A stretch of 64,000 bases of DNA from Mycolicibacterium nivoides (GCF_003855255.1 NZ_CP034072.1:6428753-6492752); one strand, 5' to 3'; shown: positions 51,961-62,099, counted from the stretch's first letter. Notes: generated from the letters alone by a model not told the origin. Numbers and translations are program-made.

Positions 51961-53486
51961 CCGTCATCTCCTGGTTTATTCGAGTTGGTGACGGAGTACT
52001 TCACACCGCCGGGACCGACCACCTCGCCGCTGGATGGGCTATAGGTAGCGGTCGAACCTGCTGCCGGAGTGTAGATGCAGGGGTTCGGCTGCTGTCCACT
52101 ACAACTCACATTGCCACCCCGAGGCGCGGTCAGCGGGTCGCTGCGCATCGCCGTTGATTCCGGGGGTGGGAGCTGACTTGCCGGCAACGGGTTCAACCCA
52201 TTATTCACCGAAGGCGCGGGAATGACCCGGCCCGGATCGACGGGCTGATCGCAGCGCGCGGCCGGAGCCGGGCAGTTACGGATCTGGTTCGGATCGCCGT
52301 ACCACGGGTTGGTGCCCAGCGGCTGGTAGGGCTCTTCGCTGCGGCACTCCGCCGGGGAGGCGGCCCGCTTGCCGGGCACGTCGGCACACGGATAGTTACG
52401 CGCACCGCGCACCGCGTTGGGCGCATCCTTGGGGATCTTGCAGTACAGGCCCGACGGCAGCGGCGCCGTCGACGTATCCGCAGGCGAACGCCACTCCGAC
52501 GCGGGCAGGAACCCGGTCAGGCACGGCGGCGGCATGTTGATACCGAGGCCGAAGTGCAGCAGGCCCTTGGGCGCGAAGATCGTCGCGGTCTGGGCAACAG
52601 CGCCACCCTGAGGCAACGCCACCAACACCTGCTCGACGTTCTTGTTGTAGCGCTTGAGCATGTCGATGACGATTTCCAGGTTCGCCAACGTCTGCGGCAA
52701 CGACTCCTGGACATCACCGAACACCGAGTTCAGCTGATCAGCCGTCGGTGCCGCCTGCTGAATGCCACTCCGCAGTGCCGCATCGTTCTGGGCACTCTGA
52801 GCCGCCAGCGTGTTCAGGTTCTTGGCCCACCGCGAGATGGCGTCGCCCGAATTCACCTGGCTGTCGATGATCGGCCCGGAGTTCTCGACGATGTCGTTGA
52901 CCGGACCGATGTTGTCCTTGAAGTCACTGGCGATCGCCTGGGTCGAGTCGACCAGACGCTGCAGTGACGGCCCGAGCCCGCCGACGGCCGTGGCCGTCTC
53001 GTCGAGCAGGACCGCGATCTTCTCCTTCGGCAGCGCCGCCAGGCCCTTCTGTGCGGCGTCCAGCGACGGGCCCACCTCGGCGGGGACGCTGCCCTTCTCG
53101 ATGGTGTCCCCGTCGCGGAAGTACTTCCCGGTACTGCCACCCTCGGACACCAAGTCGATGAACTGCTCACCGACCGCCGACACCGAGTGCACGTTGGCAC
53201 TGGCGTCGAGCGGGATCCGGTACTGGTCATAGATGTTCATCTCGACCCGGGCGCCCTGTTCGGTGGGCTCGACGGAGGTGACCTTGCCGATCGTGGTTCC
53301 GCGATAGGTGACGTTGGCCGTGGCGTACAGGCCGCCCGAGTTCGGGAGGTTGGCGTTCAGGTTGTACATCCCGACCCCGGCCCATGTGGGCAGCCGCAGG
53401 TAGACGAGCGCCAGCACGACCAGCGCTATCACCGTCAGCGTCGCGAACAAGATGAGCTGCATCTTGATGAAGCGGGTCAGCAACAT
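51930..53486 (-). CDS. mce1F: Mce1F, Mce family lipid-transport protein
   Basis: A 518-residue protein of the six-subunit Mce1 assembly. One N-terminal membrane anchor (LILFATLTVIALVVLALVYL) is followed by the MCE/MlaD domain (YATANVTYRGTTIGKVTSV), a long helical segment that builds the transport channel, and a Pro-rich, Cys-containing tail specific to F-type subunits. It lies three bases after mce1E. Confidence 0.92.
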   Translation of the reverse strand: MLLTRFIKMQLILFATLTVIALVVLALVYLRLPTWAGVGMYNLNANLPNSGGLYATANVTYRGTTIGKVTSVEPTEQGARVEMNIYDQYRIPLDASANVHSVSAVGEQFIDLVSEGGSTGKYFRDGDTIEKGSVPAEVGPSLDAAQKGLAALPKEKIAVLLDETATAVGGLGPSLQRLVDSTQAIASDFKDNIGPVNDIVENSGPIIDSQVNSGDAISRWAKNLNTLAAQSAQNDAALRSGIQQAAPTADQLNSVFGDVQESLPQTLANLEIVIDMLKRYNKNVEQVLVALPQGGAVAQTATIFAPKGLLHFGLGINMPPPCLTGFLPASEWRSPADTSTAPLPSGLYCKIPKDAPNAVRGARNYPCADVPGKRAASPAECRSEEPYQPLGTNPWYGDPNQIRNCPAPAARCDQPVDPGRVIPAPSVNNGLNPLPASQLPPPESTAMRSDPLTAPRGGNVSCSGQQPNPCIYTPAAGSTATYSPSSGEVVGPGGVKYSVTNSNKPGDDGWKEMLAPAS

Positions 53487-53489
53487 GTC

Positions 53490-54698
53490 TCACTCCCCCC
53501 TTTCCACAAGCGGGCCACCAGGTGCATCGTGCGGGTTCGGCGTGAACCGCACGTCCGGGATCATCGTCGCCGGATCGCGGCCCCACGCCTGCTCCAGTGC
53601 CCGGAGCATGCCCGAGACACCGGTGCCGGACAGGAACGCGTTGTCCACCGAGCTCAACGTCAGGTCGATCGTCAGCGACACGTTGATGTAGTCGCCGCGC
53701 ACCGCCTTCGGGATGTTCTCGATGTTGAACGGCACCGTGAGGATCAGCTTGAGGGCTTCCACCAGGTACGGGGCAGAGCGCGCCAGCTGCTTGAGCGGAC
53801 GCTGCAGGTTCTGCAGGTTGGTGTGCAGATTGGCGTTGCTGTTCGACAACGTGTCGTCGGCAGCCTTGGACAACCGGCCCAGCGAGGTCACCGCATCGGC
53901 GAACAAGTCGCGCGTGTCGGCGAAATGCTGGATCAGCGGCGGGAACTCGGTGAGCACCCGGTCCAACGTGTCATTGCGCGCCGCAACGATGTTCAACAGC
54001 CGGTTGGTCGAATCGATCGCCCGGGTGATGTCGTTGCGCTGCTGATTTAGCTCGTCGGTGAAGGTGTCGAGCCGGCCCAGGAAGTCGCGGATCTGATCGG
54101 CGCGACCGTTGAGGATGTTGAACACCTCGGTCTGGATGGTCTCGATGTTCGGGATGCCACCGCCGGTCAGGATGCCGGAGATACCGGCCAGCGTCCGCTC
54201 GATCGTCGGATAGGCCGAGGACTGTGCCAACGGGATTGTGTCCCCGCTGCGCAGCATCTCCTTGGACGGATCCTTGTCCGGCGGGTTGAGCTCGACATGC
54301 TGCGAACCCAGCAGGCTGGTCTGGCCGATCTTGGCCAGGGTGTTCTTCGGCAGTTCGATGCCCGGCTCAAGATCGACGGTCAACGTGGGCACCCAGTTGA
54401 TCAGTTCGATCTTGCGGACCCGGCCGACGAACACGTCGCGCACCCGCACCCGGCTGTTGGCGTTGAGCGCCAACGTCTCCGGCATCTGCACGTACAGCGT
54501 GGTGCGGCCGGACTCGGTGCCCGGCCCACCCGGCAGTGGCACGTTGGCCACACCGCGCCACTGCCCACACGAGGTGAGGATCAGCGCGGACGCCGACAAC
54601 ACCGCGACGCGTCGACCGACGCGGCCCCAGTTACGTGTCTTCATCCGGCCTGCCTGATCTTCGCGCAAGCGGCTCATCAACCCTGTCTTTGTCGTCAT
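53490..54698 (-). CDS. mce1E: Mce1E (LprK), Mce family lipoprotein
   Basis: A 402-residue lipoprotein subunit of Mce1. The lipobox LTSC follows a basic N-terminus, as in all E-type Mce proteins. The MCE domain (VRVRDVFVGRVRKIELINW) and long helical part (VFNILNGRADQIRDFLGRL) follow. The first in-frame ATG at 54698 overlaps the mce1D stop by one base; later ATGs nearer the lipobox are possible starts. Confidence 0.92.
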   Translation of the reverse strand: MTTKTGLMSRLREDQAGRMKTRNWGRVGRRVAVLSASALILTSCGQWRGVANVPLPGGPGTESGRTTLYVQMPETLALNANSRVRVRDVFVGRVRKIELINWVPTLTVDLEPGIELPKNTLAKIGQTSLLGSQHVELNPPDKDPSKEMLRSGDTIPLAQSSAYPTIERTLAGISGILTGGGIPNIETIQTEVFNILNGRADQIRDFLGRLDTFTDELNQQRNDITRAIDSTNRLLNIVAARNDTLDRVLTEFPPLIQHFADTRDLFADAVTSLGRLSKAADDTLSNSNANLHTNLQNLQRPLKQLARSAPYLVEALKLILTVPFNIENIPKAVRGDYINVSLTIDLTLSSVDNAFLSGTGVSGMLRALEQAWGRDPATMIPDVRFTPNPHDAPGGPLVERGE

Positions 54699-56341
54699 CA
54701 GCCCTGGCCTCCAGCCTCGGCGGGCAACGCCGGTCCGGCGGGAGCCGGGCCCGGTGCAGGAGCTGCTGCCGGTGCGGGACCCGACATCGGATCACCCGGG
54801 ATCACACCCGGCGCAGGCACCGGCGGCGGTCCGGGCTGCGGGTACCACGGCGGCGGCAACGGATTGCGCTCGTCGTACGAGTTCGGCGGTCCGGGCAGGT
54901 TGCCTCCCGGAGGAGCACCGAACGCCGGCGGGGCCGGCGGCGCCACGATGTCCGGGCCACCCATCAACTCGGACAACGACTCCGGCGTCAGCATCTGCTG
55001 AGTGGCAGGCTGCACCTGCACACCCTGCATACCCGGTGCCACGGTCCAGCCCGGCTCGTGGTTGCCGTGCGAGAACAAGGTGTCCCGCGACCAGATACCC
55101 GGCACGGTGGTGTCCTTGTATCCCCCTGGCGGCTGCAGGCGCGGATCCGAGTAGGAGATCTGCTTGGGCAGTGTCATCGCGGTGTTGGCCAGGTTCTGGC
55201 CGAACGGCAGGAAGTTGAACTTGATCGCGTCCAGGATCGGCGCGAGGTACTGCGCACACAACTCAGCCGAGTCCTGGTACCCCAACCGGCTGCCCGCCTG
55301 AATGGAACTGCAGACGAACTGCAGCGGGTTGGAGAAGTTGGTCAGACCCGGCAGAACCGGCAGACCCACGATGCCACCCTGGTTGGGCGAGACGATATTG
55401 AGCACGTTGGCGGCCAGGTTCGGGTAAGCGTGCAGACCCGTCTCCAGACCATTGCGCGGCTCGGGCTGCAGGATCGCCGTCGTCGCCTCCGACAAGTTGT
55501 TGACGTCGTGCGCGAGCACGCCGCCGTTCTTGTCCAGGAACTCACGGGTGGTCTTGAGCACCCGGTCGAGATCCTGCAGGGCCGTCGCCAGCTCCTGGTC
55601 GGTGTTGGTGAACGAGTTGGTGAACTGGGCCAGGTCGTTGTTGAGCGCCACGAACTGCTGATCGCTCTTGTGCAGCGCATTGACGAACAACGCCAGGCTC
55701 TTGACCACCTGGAAGAAGTCACCGCGGCCCTGGTTGAGCGTGGTCAGCGCCTCCGACAGCCCATTGAGGGTGCGGTTGAGCTGATCGCCCTTGCCCTGGA
55801 AACCGTCGGCGAAGGACTCGATGATGTCGCCGAACGGGCCCTTGGGCTGTTCGGCGGTCGGGCCCAGATCGTCGAGCAGGCGGGTGATCTGGTTGCGCAA
55901 CTCGTCGTACTCGACCGGGATCTGGGTGTTCTCGATCGGGATCACCGCGTTGTTCTGCAACCGCGGCCCACCGGTGTAGGGCGGGGACAGCTGGATGACG
56001 CGCGAGGCCACCAGGCTCGGGTTCAGCACAGACGCCGTGACGTTCTCGGGCACCTTGTACTTGTTGTTGACGTGGAAGACGACCTTCATCTTGTCGCCGT
56101 CGGTCTCGATGCTGTCGATCGCACCGACCTTGACGCCCATGATGAGGACCTTGTCACCGGGGTACAGCGCGAGCACCTCGGGGAAGTACGCGGTGACCGT
56201 GGTGTTGGTCATCTTCTTGTACAGGCTGATGCCGAAGTAACCCAGCACCAGGGCAGCCGCCACCGCCAGCGCACTGACGATGACAGTCGCCCGGGAAGCC
56301 GTGGGCAACTTGATGTTTCGAACGTTGAAGACAGTTGACAT
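54698..56341 (-). CDS. mce1D: Mce1D, Mce family lipid-transport protein
   Basis: A 547-residue Mce1 subunit. It has a membrane anchor (VIVSALAVAAALVLGYFGI), MCE domain (VLALYPGDKVLIMGVKVGAI), helical channel segment, and a proline/glycine/alanine-rich tail of about 130 residues, typical of D-type subunits. It is nine bases after mce1C. Confidence 0.92.
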   Translation of the reverse strand: MSTVFNVRNIKLPTASRATVIVSALAVAAALVLGYFGISLYKKMTNTTVTAYFPEVLALYPGDKVLIMGVKVGAIDSIETDGDKMKVVFHVNNKYKVPENVTASVLNPSLVASRVIQLSPPYTGGPRLQNNAVIPIENTQIPVEYDELRNQITRLLDDLGPTAEQPKGPFGDIIESFADGFQGKGDQLNRTLNGLSEALTTLNQGRGDFFQVVKSLALFVNALHKSDQQFVALNNDLAQFTNSFTNTDQELATALQDLDRVLKTTREFLDKNGGVLAHDVNNLSEATTAILQPEPRNGLETGLHAYPNLAANVLNIVSPNQGGIVGLPVLPGLTNFSNPLQFVCSSIQAGSRLGYQDSAELCAQYLAPILDAIKFNFLPFGQNLANTAMTLPKQISYSDPRLQPPGGYKDTTVPGIWSRDTLFSHGNHEPGWTVAPGMQGVQVQPATQQMLTPESLSELMGGPDIVAPPAPPAFGAPPGGNLPGPPNSYDERNPLPPPWYPQPGPPPVPAPGVIPGDPMSGPAPAAAPAPGPAPAGPALPAEAGGQG

Positions 56342-56350
56342 AGCTGCGGC

Positions 56351-57928
56351 CTATCCCTGCGACCCGGGCGGAAGGAACGGCGGATTACCCGGGAGCGGGG
56401 GCGTACCCACCGGCCCGGCATCCGGCCCTGGTCCCGGCGGTGCCGGGGGAGCATTCAGCGGCCCCGGGTGCGGTGCGTAACCCGGGATGGGCCCCGGCGC
56501 CACCGGCAACGGTGCGATCGGAACGGTGCGGGCTCCGGGCGGACCGGGTGCCAATTCGACCGGGGCACCCGGCTGGTCCGGCGGCATGTCGCCGGGGATG
56601 GCCGCGCTGGGCACACCTGGCGAATGCGCGATGCCGTCAGGATTCGGCGCCGAGGTCGCCACGTCCGGCGGGCCGTAGTTGGGTCCGTACGGGTTGTCAC
56701 CGTAGGGCCCAACGGTTGCCCCTGCGCACGGCAGCGGGTTGCCCGGGCTGGGGATTCCGGCCGCGGTCGGCGTGTACGAGCACGGCGATCCGGGCGGCAC
56801 GGCAGGCCCCGGGTGCTCCGGAGTGCCTTCCAGCGGTGTCGGGGCCGGTGCGGGCGCACCGTTCTCGAAGCGCTTGCCATTGGGATCGGGGAAGCGGAAC
56901 GCGGGCAGGCCGGCGTTACGCCAGAACTCCTCGGGATCGATGCCGCGCTTCTTGAACGCGGAGTCGACGAACGGCTGCAGGATCTGCGGCGGGATCAGGT
57001 TGACCAGCATCACCTTGAAGTACGGGCCCGAGGCCAGCGCCTCGGCCAGTGAGGTGATGAACTTGCCGGCCACGGTGAGCGTGTCGGCCAGGTCCTGCTT
57101 GCGCTCGACGAGCAGGTCGCTGACGGTACGCAGCTGCTCGAGCACGTGGTTCAGGTTCGGGTTGTCGTTGATCAGGCCTTCGACCTGATGCGACACCGAC
57201 GACACCCGCTCCAGCAACATGCTGACGGCCTGGCCACGCTCGTTGACCGCGGCCAGCAGGGTCTGGGCGTTCACCAGCAGCTGGTTGACCTGCGTGCTGC
57301 GGTCACCGAGCACCGTGGCGATCTTGTTGGCGTTGGCCAGCAGCTTCTTGACGTCCTCGTCGCGCTTGCCGATGGTCTCGGAGAACTTGGCCACGCCGTC
57401 CAGCGCGGCGCTCAGGTGCGGAGACGTCTGATCGACCGTCTCCGACAACACGTTCAGCGATTCCTTGACCGACTTCGTGTCCCAGCCCGACGCGTTGCGC
57501 GTGACATCGAGGAACGCGTCGTAGATCTGGTACGGCGTGGTCGTCTGACCCAGCGGCAGCATCCCGCGCGGGGGCAGCGTCTGGCTGCCACGCGGCTGGA
57601 TCTCGATGTTCTTGCGACCCAGGATCGTGTCGGTACGGATCGCCGCACGGCTCTCGGTGCCGATCGTCTTCCCCCCCAGGGTGTAGCCGATCTCGACCTT
57701 GTCGCCGTTGATGTCCATGCTCTTGACCGTGCCGACATCCATACCGGCGATGCGCACCTTGTCGCCCACGTTCAGGCCACCGGTGTCGGAGAACTGGCCG
57801 TAGTACGTGGGGACCGCGAACAGCATCGGCACGCTCGTCAGCGTCGAGCCGACGCCGATGACCAGCGCCACCACCGCAACGCCCATGAGGCCTTTGCGGA
57901 AGCGGTCGGAACCTTGCAGTGTCCTCAT
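56351..57928 (-). CDS. mce1C: Mce1C, Mce family lipid-transport protein
   Basis: A 525-residue Mce1 subunit with N-terminal anchor (LMGVAVVALVIGVGSTLTSV), MCE domain (GLNVGDKVRIAGMDVGTVKSM), helical segment and a long Pro-rich C-terminus from about residue 350. ATG 57928 overlaps the mce1B stop as ATGA, so I prefer it over the GTG four codons upstream. Confidence 0.92.
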   Translation of the reverse strand: MRTLQGSDRFRKGLMGVAVVALVIGVGSTLTSVPMLFAVPTYYGQFSDTGGLNVGDKVRIAGMDVGTVKSMDINGDKVEIGYTLGGKTIGTESRAAIRTDTILGRKNIEIQPRGSQTLPPRGMLPLGQTTTPYQIYDAFLDVTRNASGWDTKSVKESLNVLSETVDQTSPHLSAALDGVAKFSETIGKRDEDVKKLLANANKIATVLGDRSTQVNQLLVNAQTLLAAVNERGQAVSMLLERVSSVSHQVEGLINDNPNLNHVLEQLRTVSDLLVERKQDLADTLTVAGKFITSLAEALASGPYFKVMLVNLIPPQILQPFVDSAFKKRGIDPEEFWRNAGLPAFRFPDPNGKRFENGAPAPAPTPLEGTPEHPGPAVPPGSPCSYTPTAAGIPSPGNPLPCAGATVGPYGDNPYGPNYGPPDVATSAPNPDGIAHSPGVPSAAIPGDMPPDQPGAPVELAPGPPGARTVPIAPLPVAPGPIPGYAPHPGPLNAPPAPPGPGPDAGPVGTPPLPGNPPFLPPGSQG

Positions 57929-58956
57929 CTCGGCGTGCACCTACCCGACGGCTGTGAACTGAGTTTGACGGTTCGGACAGGGCCACCTGGCTGCAACCCG
58001 TTGAGCTTCAGCGAGAGGTCGCAGGCATAGAAGTTGAAGAAGTCACCGTAGATGCCACCGGCACGTCCGATGATCTTCAACGCCTGGGGGAACTGCACCA
58101 GGATGTCGTTGAGCTGCTGCTTCTGGTCGATCAGCGGCTGCTGGATGACCTCGAGGTAGCCGATGGTGTCCTTGAGCAGCGGACGGTTGTCGGACAGCAG
58201 ATCTGCCAGCGAGCCGGCCGCGTTGCTGATGTTGGCCACCGAGGATCCGATCGGATCGGCCCGGTTCTTCAGCCCGGTGATCAGCGTCTCGAAGTTCTTG
58301 AGGGTGTCGTCGAACTGCTGCTGATGCGCGACCGTGGTGTCCAGGACGATGTTCAGGTTCTTGATCACCTCGCCGATGGCCTGGTCGCGATCGGCGATGC
58401 TCTGTGTCAGCTGCGCCGTCTGATCCAGGATGTCGTTGATGGTGCCGCCCTGGCCCTGGAAGATCGTGATGATCGACTTGGAGATGGTGTTGACCTTCTC
58501 CGGGCTCAACGACTGGAACAGCGGACGGAAGCCGCCGACGAGTGCGTCGAGGTCGAGCGCGGGCTCGGTGCGTTCCAGCGGAATGGTGCTGCCCGGCTGG
58601 ATCTTCGTGTTGCTCTCGCCGCGCTTGAGCTCGAGGTAGCGGTTACCGATCAGGTCCTGGTAGCGGATCGCGGCCGTGGTCTGGTCGAACAACGGCAACG
58701 ACTTCTCGACGTTGAACGTGACCTCGGCCTGCTGGCCACCGTTGATCAGCTTGACGCCCGAGACCTTGCCGACCTCGACACCGGAGGCACGGACGAACTG
58801 TCCCGTGCGCAGACCGCTGACGTTCTTGAAGATCGCCGAGTACTCGGCGGTCCGGTTGAACCGGATCTGACCGAAGACCACGAAGATGATCGCAGTGAAG
58901 GTGAGCAGCACCAGTGAGAAGATGCCGAGCTTGATAATCGTGCCCTTGATGCTCAT
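57925..58956 (-). CDS. mce1B: Mce1B, Mce family lipid-transport protein
   Basis: A 343-residue Mce1 subunit. It has a membrane anchor (LGIFSLVLLTFTAIIFVVF), MCE domain (GLRTGQFVRASGVEVGKVSG) and a helical segment, with a short C-terminus unlike its neighbours, as usual for B-type subunits. ATG 58956 overlaps the mce1A stop as ATGA. Confidence 0.92.
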   Translation of the reverse strand: MSIKGTIIKLGIFSLVLLTFTAIIFVVFGQIRFNRTAEYSAIFKNVSGLRTGQFVRASGVEVGKVSGVKLINGGQQAEVTFNVEKSLPLFDQTTAAIRYQDLIGNRYLELKRGESNTKIQPGSTIPLERTEPALDLDALVGGFRPLFQSLSPEKVNTISKSIITIFQGQGGTINDILDQTAQLTQSIADRDQAIGEVIKNLNIVLDTTVAHQQQFDDTLKNFETLITGLKNRADPIGSSVANISNAAGSLADLLSDNRPLLKDTIGYLEVIQQPLIDQKQQLNDILVQFPQALKIIGRAGGIYGDFFNFYACDLSLKLNGLQPGGPVRTVKLSSQPSGRCTPR

Positions 58957-60182
58957 GGGTTGATCGTGTTCTCCCCCACTTGGCGGCCCCACACATACTC
59001 GGCCACGAGCGGTTGACCCATCTCGAGGTGGTTGTACGGGGCGATCGATGCACCGGTATCCATCACCAGGTACGGCATGGGCCACAGGTCCTTGGTGATC
59101 GGCTGCCAGCAGCCGGGCCGACCCTCGGGCCCGCCCTTGGCGTTGACCCGCGGCAGGTTGTCGGGATAGACGTACGGGTTGCCCACGCCGATCACCAACG
59201 AATGGGTCTGCAGCGAGTAACCGTTACCACCAAGTGCACCGGCGAGTTTCGGGCCGGCATCGTGGTAGTTGCGGATCGTGCAGAACAGCGCCGGGCTGTA
59301 CTTGTCGAGCAGAGCCGAGGTCGGCAGCAGGTCCTGGGCGCCGCGGACCAGATAGGGGCCGCCGCGCTCGAAGATGTCGCCGCCGGTGTTGCCGAAGCCG
59401 ACCGCCGCCACCAATGCCTGGTCCAGATTGCCACGCTGCTCGTTGAGCGTGCGGGCGGTGGTGACCGCGTTGGTCAGACCGTCGAACAGGTCCGGGCCGG
59501 CATTCGCGTAGACCTCGCCCAGGTCGGCCAGACCCGCGATGTCGCGGCGGATCTGGGGCATGCGCGGGTTGAGGTCGGCCAGGATGTCGTTGCCGTTGAC
59601 GATCGACTGGCCGAACTTGTCACCCAGGCCGTCGAGGGCTTGGGCGGTGGCCGTCAGCGTCTGGTTCAGCTTGATCGGGTCGATCTGCTCGGAGATCGCG
59701 GTGATCGTCTCGAACAGCGTGTTGAACTCCGTCGTCACGCCCTGGGCGCGGATCGGCGTGCCGGGCGACAGCCGCGCTGCCGACGGGTTGGCCGGCGACA
59801 GGAACGAGATGTACTTGTTGCCGAACACCGTCGTGGCCCGCAGTTCGGCGGTCACGTTCTCCGGGATCAGGTTCAGGTACTGAGGCTTGACGTCCAGGGT
59901 CAGCTTGGCCTCGGGGTTGTCGTCGACGGTGACGACGTCGACGGAAGCCAGGCGACCGATCGGCACACCGTTGAAGGTGACCTTCGAGCCCGGGTCCATC
60001 GACAGGCCGGCCCGTCCGGACAACACGGTCAGCTGCGTCTTCTTCTCGAAGGATCCGCGGAACTGCATCCACGTCAGCGCGAGGACCATGGTGGTGACGA
60101 GCACGAGCACCAATCCGGCCAGCTTGTACGGCGGGATCTTGGGCTTGTTGAGGGGCGCGTGCGGGGCTGAGGGCGTGGCCAT
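58953..60182 (-). CDS. mce1A: Mce1A, Mce family lipid-transport protein
   Basis: A 409-residue Mce1 subunit with an N-terminal anchor (LAGLVLVLVTTMVLALTWM), MCE domain (GSKVTFNGVPIGRLASVDVV), helical segment and a C-terminal domain with NPYVYPDNLPRVNAKGGP. In M. tuberculosis Mce1A is part of the fatty-acid importer and was first found as a cell-entry factor. It begins four bases after yrbE1B. Confidence 0.93.
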   Translation of the reverse strand: MATPSAPHAPLNKPKIPPYKLAGLVLVLVTTMVLALTWMQFRGSFEKKTQLTVLSGRAGLSMDPGSKVTFNGVPIGRLASVDVVTVDDNPEAKLTLDVKPQYLNLIPENVTAELRATTVFGNKYISFLSPANPSAARLSPGTPIRAQGVTTEFNTLFETITAISEQIDPIKLNQTLTATAQALDGLGDKFGQSIVNGNDILADLNPRMPQIRRDIAGLADLGEVYANAGPDLFDGLTNAVTTARTLNEQRGNLDQALVAAVGFGNTGGDIFERGGPYLVRGAQDLLPTSALLDKYSPALFCTIRNYHDAGPKLAGALGGNGYSLQTHSLVIGVGNPYVYPDNLPRVNAKGGPEGRPGCWQPITKDLWPMPYLVMDTGASIAPYNHLEMGQPLVAEYVWGRQVGENTINP

Positions 60183-60186
60183 GCCG

Positions 60187-61056
60187 CTACACCGTGAGGT
60201 TGAAGTTGGGGTCGGTGCCGTAGAGCGCCAACGATGCCAACAGGACGACCATCACGATTGCGATCAACGAGGTTCGCATCGACCTCCCTACTGCCTCACC
60301 CACACCGACAGCACCGCCACTGGCGTAATAGCCGAAGTAGCAGTGGTTCAACATGACCACGATCGACATGACGATGACCTGGAGGAAGGACCACATCACG
60401 TCGTCGACGCGCAGGAACGTATGGAAGTAGTGCTCATACGTACCCACCGACTGCGAGTAGAAGACCGTCGTGACGAACTGTGCGGACAGGAAGGACAGCA
60501 GGACCGCGCCGGCGTACAACGGGATGATCACGATCGACCCGGCGATGAGGCGCGTGGAGACCAGATACGAAATCGACCTGATCCCCATGACTTCCAGCGC
60601 GTCGACCTCTTCGCTGATGCGCATGGCGCCGAGTTCGGCGGTGGCGCCGGCACCGACCGTGGAGGCCAGGGCCTGCCCGGTGACGACCGGGGCAACGACA
60701 CGGATGTTTGCCAGGGCGGCGAAGAAGCCGGTGAAGGCCTCGACGCCGATATTGCCGAGGGACGCGAAGCCCTGGATGGCGATCAGGGAGCCTGCCGACA
60801 GCGTGACGAAACCGATGATGGCCACGGTGCCGCCGATGACGGCCATGGCGCCGGTGCCCATGCCGATCTCGGCGACGAGTCGCAGAGCCTCACGACGGTA
60901 GTGCCGGAACGCGTGCGGGATGGAGCCGATGGCCTGGACGACGAACCACGCGACGTGGCCCATGCTGTCGAGGAACCGGGCCGGAGTGCCCGCGATGTCT
61001 GAGGTGCGCGAGAACGCCCGGGGGAACCGGGACCGAAGGACTGTTGCGGTACTCAT
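60187..61056 (-). CDS. yrbE1B: YrbE1B, MlaE-type permease of the Mce1 transporter
   Basis: A 289-residue inner-membrane permease of the MlaE family with about five helices. The conserved EEVDALEVMGI segment is the coupling region for the MceG ATPase. ATG 61056 lies one base after the yrbE1A stop. It pairs with YrbE1A to form the membrane part of the ABC transporter. The ATPase gene (mceG) is not in this window. Confidence 0.93.
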   Translation of the reverse strand: MSTATVLRSRFPRAFSRTSDIAGTPARFLDSMGHVAWFVVQAIGSIPHAFRHYRREALRLVAEIGMGTGAMAVIGGTVAIIGFVTLSAGSLIAIQGFASLGNIGVEAFTGFFAALANIRVVAPVVTGQALASTVGAGATAELGAMRISEEVDALEVMGIRSISYLVSTRLIAGSIVIIPLYAGAVLLSFLSAQFVTTVFYSQSVGTYEHYFHTFLRVDDVMWSFLQVIVMSIVVMLNHCYFGYYASGGAVGVGEAVGRSMRTSLIAIVMVVLLASLALYGTDPNFNLTV

Positions 61057-61057
61057 G

Positions 61058-61858
61058 TCAGTGCCCTGTTCCGAACCGCACACCGATGGTGGTGAGCACG
61101 ACGTTGACTGCGAACAATGCCACCACGCACAACACCAGGGTCTCGTTCACCGCGGTGCCGACGCCCTTGGAGCCACCGGCCACCGTCAGGCCGCGGTAGC
61201 AGCCGACGAGTCCGGCGATCAGGCCGAACAGCGTGGCCTTGATGACCGAGATCATCACCTCGGGGAATCCGGTCAGCAGGGTCAGCGTGGATACATAGGC
61301 ACCGGCGGAGACGTTCTGGACATAGACGCCGAAGAAGAAGCCGCCGACCAGACCGATGGTGATGACCGCGCCGTTGAGCATGAAGGCCACAAAGGTGGAG
61401 GCGACCACGCGGGGAACGACGAGGCGCTCGATCGGATCGATGCCCAGCACCTCGAGCGCGTCGATCTCCTCACGCACGGTGCGGGCACCCAGGTCCGCGC
61501 AAATCGCGGTCGAACCGGCGCCGGCAACCACGAGCACCGTCACCAGAGGACCGAGCTGCGTGACCGCACCCAGCGCCGCACCGGCGCCCGAGACGTCAGC
61601 CGCGCCGAACTCAGCCAACAGGATGTTGAGCGTGAAGATGATGAGCACCGTCAGCGGGATCGATACCGCGAGCGTGGGCAGGAATGCCACCCGGATCAGG
61701 AACCAGCTCTGCAGCACGAACTCTTTCCACTGGAAAGGCCGTGTGAGAAAGGCCTTTCCGGTGAGCACAGTCATCTTGAAGAAGCCACCGACCATAGCCA
61801 GCGGCTTCTCCATTTGACCACGTACGTAGCCGACGAGCCCGTCGGCAGGCGCCGTCAC
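61058..61858 (-). CDS. yrbE1A: YrbE1A, MlaE-type permease of the Mce1 transporter
   Basis: A 266-residue MlaE-family permease with the coupling segment REEIDALEVLGIDP and helices matching those of YrbE1B. It is the first transporter gene of the operon, starting with GTG 61858. About 240 bases without a gene separate it from fadD5, and these contain a 14-base perfect palindrome, so an internal promoter is possible. Confidence 0.93.
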   Translation of the reverse strand: MTAPADGLVGYVRGQMEKPLAMVGGFFKMTVLTGKAFLTRPFQWKEFVLQSWFLIRVAFLPTLAVSIPLTVLIIFTLNILLAEFGAADVSGAGAALGAVTQLGPLVTVLVVAGAGSTAICADLGARTVREEIDALEVLGIDPIERLVVPRVVASTFVAFMLNGAVITIGLVGGFFFGVYVQNVSAGAYVSTLTLLTGFPEVMISVIKATLFGLIAGLVGCYRGLTVAGGSKGVGTAVNETLVLCVVALFAVNVVLTTIGVRFGTGH

Positions 61859-61927
61859 CGGTGCGCCCCCTGGACGTGTCGCACGCCCCCTCCTCGTCGC
61901 CTGTCAACTTGTGTGATCCGTCTCTCC

Positions 61928-61941
61928 CTACTCGCGAGTAG
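61928..61941. promoter_or_regulatory. Palindromic operator candidate between fadD5 and yrbE1A
   Basis: CTACTCGCGAGTAG is a perfect 14-base inverted repeat, 70 bases upstream of the yrbE1A start codon and within the 241-base gap after fadD5. Its form fits a TetR-type operator. The regulator is unknown; Mce1R, a GntR-type protein encoded at the window's right end, is not expected to use such a site. Confidence 0.5.
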
Positions 61942-62099
61942 TAATTGAGACCACCGGACTGTACCCGATAGAAACCGGGCCGTGCACTGCATCGGGTGGA
62001 TTGTGCCATCAACCGTTAACAAGGGCGTGCAAAGACAGCAAACTTTCGCCGCGACCTGCAGAAACCGTTGACGCTGAGTTACTTTCGCAAACGTCAGCG

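Noticed and set aside
48841..61858. Assignment to another mce operon (mce2, mce3 or mce4)
   Set aside because: Linkage to fadD5 and a divergent GntR regulator, and the four mam genes in order with an RDD protein second, are specific for mce1.
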